Assembly: GCA_031553875.1 (NCBI GenBank)
Contig: JAVBKU010000020.1
Span: 1 to 64,000 of the forward strand
Source: JAVBKU01 sp031553875
GTDB lineage: Bacteria; Bacteroidota; Bacteroidia; Bacteroidales; Rikenellaceae
DNA length: 64,000 nucleotides
Direction: 5' to 3'
Shown here: positions 26,941 through 35,364 of the stretch, in pieces
How positions within the stretch are numbered: position 1 is the first letter of the stretch
How the letters are laid out: each line of letters begins with the position of its first letter
Translations under genes and position numbers: made by a program
Notes under the pieces: model-generated
Seen by the model: the letters and a program-made list of their open reading frames with translations, nothing else
What the model was told of the DNA's origin: nothing
The model's database searches: none

Positions 26941-28266
26941 ATGGCCACAGTAACAGCATTCGTGAGGACTTCGGTTAAGACCAAAGCTAAATCTAATGTC
27001 AGATTCAGATTAACAGACGGCAGGGGAATAATACTTCATTACGTTAGTAACATCACGGTCGATCCAAGCCTTTGGGATGAAAAGAATCAAAAAATCAAAG
27101 CGAGGATATTATACATCGAGAAGGAAAGGATTAAGTTCGATTCTTCAATAGCCGATATGAAGAAACTCATACTGGAAATATATGCCAACACGAAGAAGAA
27201 AAACTTGACTTCTAAATGGCTTAAAGAGGCCATTGATAAGAAGTTACATCCAGAAGACGATGAGATCGATACTGTTCGGAAGTTGTCATTTTTCGAGGTC
27301 TTTGATGAATATTTGGTAAAACGAAAAGCCTCAGACTCTCAAATTGCTCATAACAGGGTACTTAAACGGATGCTTCAGCGATTCGAACTTTATAATAGGG
27401 CGAAAGGCAAAAAAGGGTTTCGTTTGGAATTGGACACATTTACGGCATACACAATCGCTGAGTTTGAGCAGTTTATATACGATGAGCATGATTTATATTA
27501 TAAATTCCCATCCATTTACAAGGATATTCCAGAGAGAAGGCGACCATCAGAAAGAGGGCAGAACACAGTAAGCGGCTGGCTTACTGCACTAAGAACATTT
27601 CTTCTATGGTGCATTAAGAACGATATGTCCAACAACAATCCTTTTTCGAAATACTCAATTTCAGAATGTGTTTATGGAACGCCTATCTACATATCTATTG
27701 AGGAAATGAATCAGATTTACATTCATGATTTTTCAGGAAAGCCAGAACTCGATTTGAGTCGGGACACATTCATTCTGCAATGCCAAATAGGCTGTCGGGT
27801 TGGGGATTTACTAAGAATGACCAAGGCCAATGTCATTGATGATTGTATAGAGTATATTGCCAGAAAGACGAAAGAGGGGCATCCAGAGACCATAACTGTT
27901 CCACTTAACGATAAGGCGAAAGAAATTATCGCAAAATACTCTCATATCAAGGATGATCGGCTAATTCCATTTCCTTACGATCAGAAATACAATCGGGACT
28001 TAAAGGTCGTCTTTAAGGAAGCTCAAATCACAAGGACGGTTACATGGCTCAATCCAACTACAAGAGACGAAGAAAAGCGACCTATAAATGAACTTGCATC
28101 ATCACATATGGCTAGGCGAACATTCGCAGGAAATCTGTTTAAAAAACATAAAGACACCAATCTCGTATGTGCTTTAACGGGTCATGTACCAGGGAGTAAG
28201 GCGTTCGCCAGATATAGAACTGTAGACATCAATATGAAAAGAGAAGTCATGAAGGCTCTCGGATAG
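26941..28266 (+). CDS. int: Tyrosine integrase of element B
   Basis: 441 residues from the ATG at 26941; upstream in-frame codons lack homology. An arm-binding N terminus and SAM-like core-binding domain precede the catalytic domain with the first arginine in QIGCRVGDLLRM, the lysine in ARKTKEG, HMARRTFAGN (H-x-x-R) and the GH...Y end (GHVPGSKAFARY) with the tyrosine nucleophile. It belongs to the large Bacteroidetes integrase group. It sits directly beside att core 2 and probably made this integration. Confidence 0.92.
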   Translation: MATVTAFVRTSVKTKAKSNVRFRLTDGRGIILHYVSNITVDPSLWDEKNQKIKARILYIEKERIKFDSSIADMKKLILEIYANTKKKNLTSKWLKEAIDKKLHPEDDEIDTVRKLSFFEVFDEYLVKRKASDSQIAHNRVLKRMLQRFELYNRAKGKKGFRLELDTFTAYTIAEFEQFIYDEHDLYYKFPSIYKDIPERRRPSERGQNTVSGWLTALRTFLLWCIKNDMSNNNPFSKYSISECVYGTPIYISIEEMNQIYIHDFSGKPELDLSRDTFILQCQIGCRVGDLLRMTKANVIDDCIEYIARKTKEGHPETITVPLNDKAKEIIAKYSHIKDDRLIPFPYDQKYNRDLKVVFKEAQITRTVTWLNPTTRDEEKRPINELASSHMARRTFAGNLFKKHKDTNLVCALTGHVPGSKAFARYRTVDINMKREVMKALG

Positions 28267-28451
28267 TAGAATCCTATAAAATATCGATTACTATGTGGGT
28301 ATAGATCCTAATAAACATTCCTATACAATAAAGCAATTAAGGGATGAGGCTAGTAAAAATATTTTTCCCATAGGTTTTTAGCTAATCATCTGAAATATAG
28401 CCTAACAAAAATATAAAAGTTATATTTTATTAAATTTTTATGCTTTCGGCA

Positions 28452-28481
28452 TTTGGTTTTTAAAAAATAGTATTATCTTTA
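28452..28481 (+). promoter_or_regulatory. Candidate promoter before the excisionase
   Basis: TTTG (28452-28455), 18 bp, TATCTTTA (28474-28481), followed by a small hairpin TGACAG / CTGTCA (28492-28507) in the leader. The rest of 28267-28566 shows nothing else that I can support. Confidence 0.4.
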
Positions 28482-28566
28482 TTGCACGTGATGACAGAAA
28501 GCTGTCAGCGAGAGACGGATATATTTATGTGCTCGAATTGACCTAAATTATTTTTTATGAAACTTA

Positions 28567-28896
28567 ATGAATGACAAAAGCAAAGTCGATTTGGTGGACT
28601 TGCAAGGCAGGATGCCACAAATCGCAGTAACGGTTACTCTATCAGAATTAACAGACTTCGCGAATTATCTGATTTGTTCGGCCAAAGAGGAGCTGGAGGA
28701 CGAACTTCGAGCCAAAGAGGACGACAGGCTCATAGGAACGGATGCTGTATGTGAAAAATTAGGCGTACATAGAGCAACACTCTATCGCTGGGAACGTAAA
28801 GGAATGCTGATACCAATCTATATGGGACGGCACAAGGTTTATCCACTTACGTCTATCAATGAGTTCATTGAAAACTGTAAAAGACCCAAGTCGTGA
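28567..28896 (+). CDS. Excisionase-like HTH protein of element B
   Basis: 109 residues. The helical N terminus (TLSELTDFANYLICSAKEELEDEL) leads into a HTH_17 domain, IGTDAVCEKLGVHRATLYRWERKG with the wing MGRHKVYPLTSINEFI. It overlaps the replication gene by 4 bp, so excision and replication are probably coupled. Expected role: directionality factor for the integrase at 26941. Confidence 0.82.
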   Translation: MNDKSKVDLVDLQGRMPQIAVTVTLSELTDFANYLICSAKEELEDELRAKEDDRLIGTDAVCEKLGVHRATLYRWERKGMLIPIYMGRHKVYPLTSINEFIENCKRPKS

Positions 28897-29834
28897 TTTG
28901 CTACGATACGGCAAATTGGTACGTTCGTAGGGAGAACGTTTCAGAGGATCGTATAACAGATCTTACAAAAGCCATTTCGTGTTTCCAGCCTGCGATAGAC
29001 ATAAGATCGGGGCTTCTTGTGGGTTACGGGAAGTATCGAAATTTGAACATGCAGATTACTCCAAAATTCGTTAAAGGAGCAGGTAGTATTCCGGGGTTTA
29101 TTCACGGAACTAATCTCAAGGGAATAGGCTTGTCGGAAACAGAAGCCTTCTTCACATCGTTCACCAACATCTTGGGAATTCATTTGCAGGATATCATCAT
29201 TACGAGGATCGATATTGCAGCGAATCTCAAAATGGAACATCCACCAATATGCTACTTCAACTACCTAGGGGAAAGTACATATATGGAGCGAATTATATGG
29301 CCGACCACACTATACTACAAGCAGGGTAATCGTAAGCAGTATATGCTTTACGACAAGGGGGCAGAAGTTATCGCCAAAACGGGAAAGGAGACCACTGCGA
29401 ATTTATTGAGGTCAGAACTGAAACTAAATAAAGATCTCGCAGTTCAAATGGGGAATGACGTGACTACGGCTGGGGATTTATGCCGTTCGGCATTTTTCAA
29501 GAAGTTGGTCGAGAAGTGGTTGCACGAATATAACAAGATCGAGAAGATTAAGCCGATCGTTGATTATGCAAACATTTTCAAAACTTCCACTAGGAAAGCC
29601 ACACGGGATTGTCTATTCGCTCAATTACTCGGAGAACAATGCGGTAAAAATCCACAATTCTTAACAGAACTCATGAAATCATTGAAGCAAGCGGGACTTT
29701 ATTCCAACTCGGATTATTATAACCTGCTTAAAAAAGATTTCGACAAATTACTTGATAATTACGCAATTAGAAAACGGAACGATTTAGAGAAAGAACTTAC
29801 GTATAAAATTTATTCGGAGGCGAGAGCAGTATAA
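28893..29834 (+). CDS. rep: Rolling-circle replication initiator, gene II/X-like
   Basis: 313 residues. Features match phage/plasmid replication proteins of the gpII/gpX (Phage_CRI, Phage_X) type: start MICYDTANWYV, the strand IIITRIDIAANLK, a TTLYYKQGNRKQYMLYDKGAEV segment and a helical C terminus. Such proteins nick a double-strand origin through a tyrosine and drive single-stranded circle replication. It suggests element B replicates after excision. The match is from memory of the family pattern, so the exact subfamily is uncertain. Confidence 0.72.
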   Translation: MICYDTANWYVRRENVSEDRITDLTKAISCFQPAIDIRSGLLVGYGKYRNLNMQITPKFVKGAGSIPGFIHGTNLKGIGLSETEAFFTSFTNILGIHLQDIIITRIDIAANLKMEHPPICYFNYLGESTYMERIIWPTTLYYKQGNRKQYMLYDKGAEVIAKTGKETTANLLRSELKLNKDLAVQMGNDVTTAGDLCRSAFFKKLVEKWLHEYNKIEKIKPIVDYANIFKTSTRKATRDCLFAQLLGEQCGKNPQFLTELMKSLKQAGLYSNSDYYNLLKKDFDKLLDNYAIRKRNDLEKELTYKIYSEARAV

Positions 29835-30384
29835 CAATATTAAAAGGCATATTAAAATTATAACATAACTAAGAATAAAAAATACTTAAAGTGGTTAATA
29901 TCAGCAATAAAACTATCTTGGACTGATAAGGTCTTAAACATTGGTTAGAAATAACTTAAAAGAAGGAAATAACGGATTTACTCGATATACGGACTTCGAA
30001 GAGGGCAACTGTTAAGGTTGCCTTCTTTATTTCATAGGTATACGGGAATATAAATTCAGTCGATATCAACGGAATTAAAGTCACAGATCGATTATCTCTT
30101 CAAAGAGGTATAATGTATCAGCTGAAACGGGATAATTAAAATACGGAACGGAAATTAAGTTTTTCGATGGTCGTGGGGTTTAAGAGAATTTTATCGGTAT
30201 AGAGTGAATAAAGAGAGCAAGCAGATAAGGTAAGGATCGGGGCAGGGGGGTATAACTATTCAGGAAAAGCAAAAGAATTCAAGAGCGCAAGGATAAATGA
30301 GGGAAAACTAAAAATATTGAGGCAGCATCCACTATCAAATCCAGAAACAGTATCTTAGCTGTACAAACTAACAGATATTGCATT
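29835..30384. other. 550-bp gene-free region of element B
   Basis: AT-rich, no credible frame. It holds one terminator-like hairpin (see 29998). The part 30160-30380 is purine-rich. It may carry replication or transfer sites, but I see no defined motif. Confidence 0.4.
29998..30026 (+). terminator. Terminator-like hairpin after rep
   Basis: GAAG-A-GGGCAAC pairs with GTTGCC-TTC, then TTTATTT. It is about 165 bp after the rep stop. Confidence 0.65.
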
Positions 30385-31047
30385 ATGGATTATTATACAC
30401 TTCGGGATAGGACTATCGCTCAAACGCGTAAATCTCTGTCGGAATATTATGATGATTTTTTTAATAAAAACAGTGATCTGGGGGGTATAGCCAACAGATA
30501 TACCAAACTACGAAAAGACTTCATAGATGGAGAAAATTTAAAGGGGGACTTTGAAGGTCTATATTTCCATTATTATGTAATGAGATACGTTTCTATAGAT
30601 TACAGGAAGAGATATTTCTCGAAGATGGTAGAATTGCAAAATGGAGCTTGCTGTTCCATAGAAGAACTCACTACGACATTAAAGGATGGGGATAAAATAA
30701 TGTTATCTTTTGCAACCAAACTATTAAATATATCGGATGGTGTATCTCCACTATATGATAACAATGTTTGTACTTTAATGAAGTTGAGTTACGAAAAATT
30801 TTCAGGAGAGAAAGAATCTCAATATCTCGATTGTTACAAAGTAATCAAAGATGTATATGCAGAGATTCTGCCGGAGAATTTAGATAAAATAAACGCATTT
30901 AAGAATCATTTTGAATTAGATAATCCTGAACTCTTATCATCAACAAAGATTATGGACTTTATATTGTGGAGAATGGGCAGAGATGTGATCGAGAAAACAA
31001 ATCGATTAAAGCAGAATAAACGAGCTACTACATTTATAACACGGTAG
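30385..31047 (+). CDS. Unknown protein, element B
   Basis: 220 residues, helical, no signal peptide. I do not recognise the family with confidence. The segment MLSFATKLLNISDGVSPLYD resembles, from memory, a group of uncharacterised proteins with a helix-hairpin-helix-like pattern in which a conserved (F/A)xKLLH...PIYD motif occurs. It stands alone after a gene-free region and is followed 108 bp later by the large structured RNA at 31156, so the two may work together. Confidence 0.6.
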   Translation: MDYYTLRDRTIAQTRKSLSEYYDDFFNKNSDLGGIANRYTKLRKDFIDGENLKGDFEGLYFHYYVMRYVSIDYRKRYFSKMVELQNGACCSIEELTTTLKDGDKIMLSFATKLLNISDGVSPLYDNNVCTLMKLSYEKFSGEKESQYLDCYKVIKDVYAEILPENLDKINAFKNHFELDNPELLSSTKIMDFILWRMGRDVIEKTNRLKQNKRATTFITR

Positions 31048-31155
31048 CAGAAACAGAAAAATCAGTATATTTGTGGTAATACTAAACCAAAAACTACGGA
31101 TTATAGAGTAAAGGCGATTTAGATAAATATTTGAATAGACATTTGTTTGTTCTGG

Positions 31156-31307
31156 GTTATTGGAAACTTCGACATTTCTAAAATTACCACACAGAATAAC
31201 AGATCGTCCATGTGGAAAGCATGGGCTGTTTGTATTTGTGGTAAAGGTTGTCGAAGGCCTCCAATAACAGATACTTACAGACCCATGCTCTTTTTGTGTT
31301 CATGGGT
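31156..31307 (+). ncRNA. Large structured RNA or replication origin
   Basis: A 113-nt imperfect hairpin: GTTATTGGA (31156-31164) with TCCAATAAC (31260-31268); TTCGACA (31168-31174) with TGTCGAA (31249-31255); TTACCACA (31184-31191) with TGTGGTAA (31237-31244); AACAG with CTGTT; CCATG with CATGG at the tip. A second hairpin ACCCATG (31281-31287) / CATGGGT (31301-31307) follows. AGCATGGG in hairpin 1 is also complementary to CCCATGCT in hairpin 2, so an alternative fold exists. Strand is assumed from the genes around it. It could be an ncRNA or the origin used by the replication protein. The rest of 31048-31513 shows no gene. Confidence 0.6.
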
Positions 31308-31513
31308 AAGGTTTTGATAGTCAGAGAACTATATATTAACTTCAGAAAGTACAAATTTAAATTTTAAACCATGAGAAGGATCATTAGAGGACGATTTTTA
31401 CAGTATACATGGTATCGGCAGGGGCACAAGTTAATGTTCGGACGATTCCTGACAGAAGGGAAATGATATAGATAACTTCCTAAAAACTAATTACTAACTA
31501 AAAATCAAAAACC

Positions 31514-31969
31514 ATGAAAGAAGTTTTTATTACAGTGGGCATATTGGTATGCGGATTTGTCTTCATATTTGGAATAGTAATGATTACTGTCGATTCAACA
31601 CCTAAAAATTCTTCAAAATCTGAACTTAACGCACTTAATGCCTCTAATTATAAAGAATTCGATATCGTTCTTTGTTTGGGTATGGATCGAAAGGGAAATG
31701 ATATCGAATGGAAACAGAGCGACGGAGGTAAAGGGGTATTTGGGATTGATTCTGATAACTATGTCTATTATATAAAAACTCCAACTTATTTTAACTACAT
31801 AAAACATAATGGAGTATCGGTACAAGGTATAGACAAGGATAACAGAAAGTGTTTTATGGCAACTGAAGTTCGAGGGAGCTCGATGTTGTTTATGTTGGTT
31901 TTTGATGACAATAGTGGTTATGGTTTCGAGTTGCCTTTTGAGGCATTGCAATACATAAGCACACGATAA
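31514..31969 (+). CDS. Membrane-anchored protein of unknown function
   Basis: 151 residues. One N-terminal transmembrane helix (VGILVCGFVFIFGIVMITV) and a beta-rich exported domain (FDIVLCLGMDRKGNDIEW, YYIKTPTYFNYIKHNGVSV). No family recognised. The next gene encodes a lipoprotein, so both may be surface cargo. Confidence 0.65.
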   Translation: MKEVFITVGILVCGFVFIFGIVMITVDSTPKNSSKSELNALNASNYKEFDIVLCLGMDRKGNDIEWKQSDGGKGVFGIDSDNYVYYIKTPTYFNYIKHNGVSVQGIDKDNRKCFMATEVRGSSMLFMLVFDDNSGYGFELPFEALQYISTR

Positions 31970-32071
31970 AAAACAAGTCATAGAACTATTATCTCTGCAA
32001 AACCATATCAACATAGGGGCTTGGTGGAGATAATACAAGAGTGACTATATAAACCAACTAAACTAACGAAA

Positions 32072-32827
32072 ATGAAAATAGGATTAATAGCAGTTCTGGG
32101 GATATTGATGTTGAGTTGTGGCCCAACAAGCCATTACTCGATGAACAGGGATGCAGATAAGCTGGTAGAGCTATCACAGAAAGGGGGTGCAGAAGGTCTG
32201 TACGGAGTGGAGATTTTCTTAAATTCAATAGAGGGCAAATATCAAGGAGCAGACTTGTTTGAGTTTAGAGAAATATTGAAAAAGAAAATAAAAATGGCTC
32301 AAACACAAGGTAAAGATTGTGGTATACTAGGCATAATCTTACAGGCAGGAGAAGGTGAGCCCATGCAGGAGACAGAAACGCGAGAAAAAGGCAAATCCAC
32401 ACTACTCAACAAACAGGATTCGCTTGATGAAAGTTCTACTGATGTCAAACCAAAAATACACAGACCTCCACTACCAAGAAACACGGTGAGATTCGAGATA
32501 ATTAGTGAAGGTCTAGTAGAGAATTATCCACAAAGTGGATATATCGAACTAGATACATTGAATAATATATGGGGATTCTATCTTGAAAAGTGGCAGGTAG
32601 TTAATTTGAAAAAGTGGAATAATAATCCATACAACGAAAAAAATCTCTATTTAGATGATACCAATATAGACTACATTATAAAACCTTATGTTTATGAAAA
32701 AGATGAAAACAGATATTATGTGGTATTCGGCAAGTATGAGGCATGTGGTATAGAACTTAGGGTTTCTACTAAATCGGCTTACCAATACTTTAAATTTTGG
32801 ACCAAGTACATCTATGGAGAAGACTAA
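32072..32827 (+). CDS. Lipoprotein of unknown function
   Basis: 251 residues. Signal peptide with lipobox LMLSC at about 13-17. A helical N-terminal part, a charged linker (ETETREKGKSTLL) and a beta-rich C-terminal domain with many aromatic residues (YVYEKDENRYYVVFGKY). Strong terminator 34 bp downstream. No known function; may protect the carrier or alter its surface. Confidence 0.7.
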   Translation: MKIGLIAVLGILMLSCGPTSHYSMNRDADKLVELSQKGGAEGLYGVEIFLNSIEGKYQGADLFEFREILKKKIKMAQTQGKDCGILGIILQAGEGEPMQETETREKGKSTLLNKQDSLDESSTDVKPKIHRPPLPRNTVRFEIISEGLVENYPQSGYIELDTLNNIWGFYLEKWQVVNLKKWNNNPYNEKNLYLDDTNIDYIIKPYVYEKDENRYYVVFGKYEACGIELRVSTKSAYQYFKFWTKYIYGED

Positions 32828-32860
32828 GTAATATTGTTTCTTAAGCCATATAAATTATCG

Positions 32861-32906
32861 AAACAAGTGATCACATAGCCAAAACTATGTGATCACTTGT
32901 TTTTTG
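32861..32906 (+). terminator. 18-bp perfect terminator
   Basis: AAACAAGTGATCACATAG (32861-32878) pairs perfectly with the arm at 32885-32902; loop of six, then T-run. It separates the surface genes from the kinase/KAP cluster. Confidence 0.9.
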
Positions 32907-33018
32907 GGCAAATCCTCTGGTAAATAGTTGATTATCAGAAGTGTGTTTTGTATTTTTAATGTGTTATTAATAGCATTTATATAATTGATTTATAAGATTA
33001 AACTATCTGGGAAACATT

Positions 33019-33192
33019 ATGGAGAACAAGGTTAAATTAAAATGGTGGTCACCAAAAAGTATTTATTCATGGTATAAATCACGCAATACCAAGAAAGAGC
33101 GAAAAATAACTTTAAAGGAATTAGAAGAGTCGATGGAATTTCTGCGAGATTTCAACGATTCAGGGAAAGCTCCTCGAGATTGGATTTATTAA
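33019..33192 (+). CDS. 57-residue basic ORF
   Basis: ATG at 33019 to TAA at 33192. Protein begins MENKVKLKWWSPKSIYSWYK and ends in FLRDFNDSGKAPRDWIY; lysine- and aromatic-rich. Codon use looks like the neighbours. Unknown; it may be a small regulator or toxin in front of the kinase cluster. Confidence 0.4.
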   Translation: MENKVKLKWWSPKSIYSWYKSRNTKKERKITLKELEESMEFLRDFNDSGKAPRDWIY

Positions 33193-33273
33193 TCGATCTA
33201 ATCATGCGACAAATGCGCCTGATTCTCGTATATTTTGACGGTATTCTCTTATTAAACAGTAATCTATAAGAAC

Positions 33274-33281
33274 TATATTTG
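33274..33281 (+). promoter_or_regulatory. -7 box before the membrane/kinase cluster
   Basis: TATATTTG, exact -7 consensus; the -33 element is weak. Transcription would begin near 33287, after the alternative GTG at 33281, which supports the ATG at 33311 as the true start. Confidence 0.5.
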
Positions 33282-33310
33282 TGTTAACTAAGCAATTAAC
33301 ACAGCAATCT

Positions 33311-34105
33311 ATGTTTGATGTAAGTTCTATTAAAGACTATATAACCATCGTCGCATCAACAGGCACTTTTATTTCTGCAATTGTTGCTCTATTAACTGTT
33401 GGAGAGGTAAAGAAACAACGGCGAAGCGCGTACAAACCAGACTTATTTTTGGACTCATTCGGTTTCGAGGTTACAAATAACCCTCTGCTAGATGGCAGAT
33501 TCCCAAAGTTTAAATTAATCCCTTATAATCAACTACGAGATGACGATAAAACAAATGAAAGTACATATATTAATTATAGTTTAATTAATATTGGGTTAGG
33601 TGCTGCAAAATCAATAAAATGTAAGTGGGAATTTGATTATAAAACTGCGATTAAAGAGATATCTAGTATATTACCCAGTGATTGTTCAATACGAAATCTT
33701 TATTCCAAATTTGCCAATAGTGAGGTGTACGAAATAAAGCGGAATGGCTTTTACGATTATCTACATATTGACGATCTGAAAGAACGATCTTTAGAATTTA
33801 TTCTGCCTGCTTCGGTCAACACAAACATGAAGATATTATCAGTTCCTCATGTAATAATACAGTCGTTTCTATATTATCTGTTGTTTAAACATAATTTATT
33901 GGACTTCGAAGTACCTAATTTTAATATTGAAGATTTTCAATGTATGCCTTCTGTTAAATTAACACTAACCTATAATGATATAAATAGGGAATTCCATGAG
34001 AAAAATTTCGATTTAACTTTTATCGCTTGTACAACTAGCACTGAAGATAAAATCAAGATCGAAGGGGGACTTTTAGCATTTTCTGTGGTAGTAAAAGAAT
34101 TGTAG
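33311..34105 (+). CDS. Membrane protein of the kinase/KAP cluster
   Basis: 264 residues from the ATG at 33311. A single N-terminal transmembrane segment (YITIVASTGTFISAIVALLTV) is followed by a cytosolic-type beta-rich domain of about 220 residues with no family that I recognise. The kinase gene begins 18 bp after its stop, so the two are surely co-expressed. Inference: membrane anchor, sensor or effector of the kinase-based system. Confidence 0.65.
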   Translation: MFDVSSIKDYITIVASTGTFISAIVALLTVGEVKKQRRSAYKPDLFLDSFGFEVTNNPLLDGRFPKFKLIPYNQLRDDDKTNESTYINYSLINIGLGAAKSIKCKWEFDYKTAIKEISSILPSDCSIRNLYSKFANSEVYEIKRNGFYDYLHIDDLKERSLEFILPASVNTNMKILSVPHVIIQSFLYYLLFKHNLLDFEVPNFNIEDFQCMPSVKLTLTYNDINREFHEKNFDLTFIACTTSTEDKIKIEGGLLAFSVVVKEL

Positions 34106-34123
34106 AAATTGTTTCGTAATGTT

Positions 34124-35233
34124 ATGGATAAGAAAATAGTACCTTTTGCTAGACAGAAAGACTACGTATGGATAGAGGATGTAGGATTTGGAGCCACAGG
34201 AGATATCAAGCTACTAAAGGACGAAGAAATAGACGAATTATTCGTATGTAAGAAATACTCTCTTTCCGCTTTAACTCCAGATGTAGACTACTACGACTAT
34301 TTTAAATCGGAAATAAAACTTCTTCATTTATTATTTCACAGAAACGTAGTACGAGTTTTTTATTACTATCTATATCCAGAACAACATACAGGATATATAT
34401 TTATGGAGTATGTAAAAGGAGAACGAATTGACAGATACATTGCAAATAATCCAGATAAAATAGAAATAATATTCGAACAGGTTATAGACGCATTTGTACA
34501 TATTCATGAAGCAGGAATATTACATAGAGATATTAAGCCTTCGAATATTCTTGTCACTCAAGAAGGTATAGCAAAGGTTATTGATTTCGGCTTTGGAAAA
34601 CAAGTCCAGACAGAACAATTGGAGGATGAAAATAGTTTAAGCCTCGTTCTTCTATACGACAAACCTAATGATTATAAGGAATACAATTACATAACTGAGG
34701 TTTATTTTGTGGGGGTACTTTTCAACCAACTAATAGACGAACATCAAATAGAGACGTTTAAATATAAAGCTATCGTTGAGAAGATGGCAACAAAGAATCC
34801 TGTTAATAGGATTAAGTCTTTTCGAGATGTACAACGATTAATGACTGATATCAAGAATGATTCAAATCATTTTGATTCAACACAATTGCTTATTTATCAG
34901 AATTTCGCAAACGGTTTATCAGACATTCTGTCTGGAATAAATGTATCTACACAATATATAACAGACATAGATAAAATAACGGAGAATCTCGAGGACAGTT
35001 ATAAAAGATGCATGCTGGAATCATTTGTCCAAAATAATAGTTCTATTATAACCATATTTTTGTCTGGCGGATATCGATTCTACAGGAAGAAACTCTTCCC
35101 TGTATCACATCTTAAACTATTTATAGATTTTCTAAAATCCATCCCCATCGAACAAAAAAAAATAGTATTAAACAATTTGTGGAATCGACTAGATGCTAAA
35201 CCTAGGCTGACAGAGGAAGACTTGCCATTCTAA
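34124..35233 (+). CDS. Ser/Thr protein kinase, eukaryotic-like
   Basis: 369 residues from the ATG at 34124. Complete kinase core: glycine loop GFGATGD (21-27), lysine at 43/44 in VCKKYSL, helix-C glutamate near 63, catalytic HRDIKPSN (134-141) and DFG (154-156), so it should be active. The activation segment is short and the usual APE motif is not evident. The C-terminal 120 residues are helical and unassigned. Kinases of this kind occur in Stk-type antiphage systems; here the partners are a membrane protein and a KAP NTPase. Confidence 0.88.
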   Translation: MDKKIVPFARQKDYVWIEDVGFGATGDIKLLKDEEIDELFVCKKYSLSALTPDVDYYDYFKSEIKLLHLLFHRNVVRVFYYYLYPEQHTGYIFMEYVKGERIDRYIANNPDKIEIIFEQVIDAFVHIHEAGILHRDIKPSNILVTQEGIAKVIDFGFGKQVQTEQLEDENSLSLVLLYDKPNDYKEYNYITEVYFVGVLFNQLIDEHQIETFKYKAIVEKMATKNPVNRIKSFRDVQRLMTDIKNDSNHFDSTQLLIYQNFANGLSDILSGINVSTQYITDIDKITENLEDSYKRCMLESFVQNNSSIITIFLSGGYRFYRKKLFPVSHLKLFIDFLKSIPIEQKKIVLNNLWNRLDAKPRLTEEDLPF

Positions 35234-35364
35234 GGACATGACAAATGAATCTTGCATCTAATTTTGTATACATGATAGTATTTCTGCCTGTTTTCTAAAC
35301 GGTGGTAACTATAAACGACAAGAGTTTTTGTTCAACGTATGAATTATCTAAGGCCTAATAACTT

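Noticed and set aside
30241..30260. G-rich run as a G-quadruplex
   Set aside because: Only one long G run is present; four tracts are not found close enough together.
31156..31307. Retron msr-msd RNA
   Set aside because: No reverse transcriptase gene is present anywhere in the element.
28893..34105. Filamentous (inovirus) prophage
   Set aside because: Only the replication protein fits. No Zot-like ATPase or short coat protein genes are visible.
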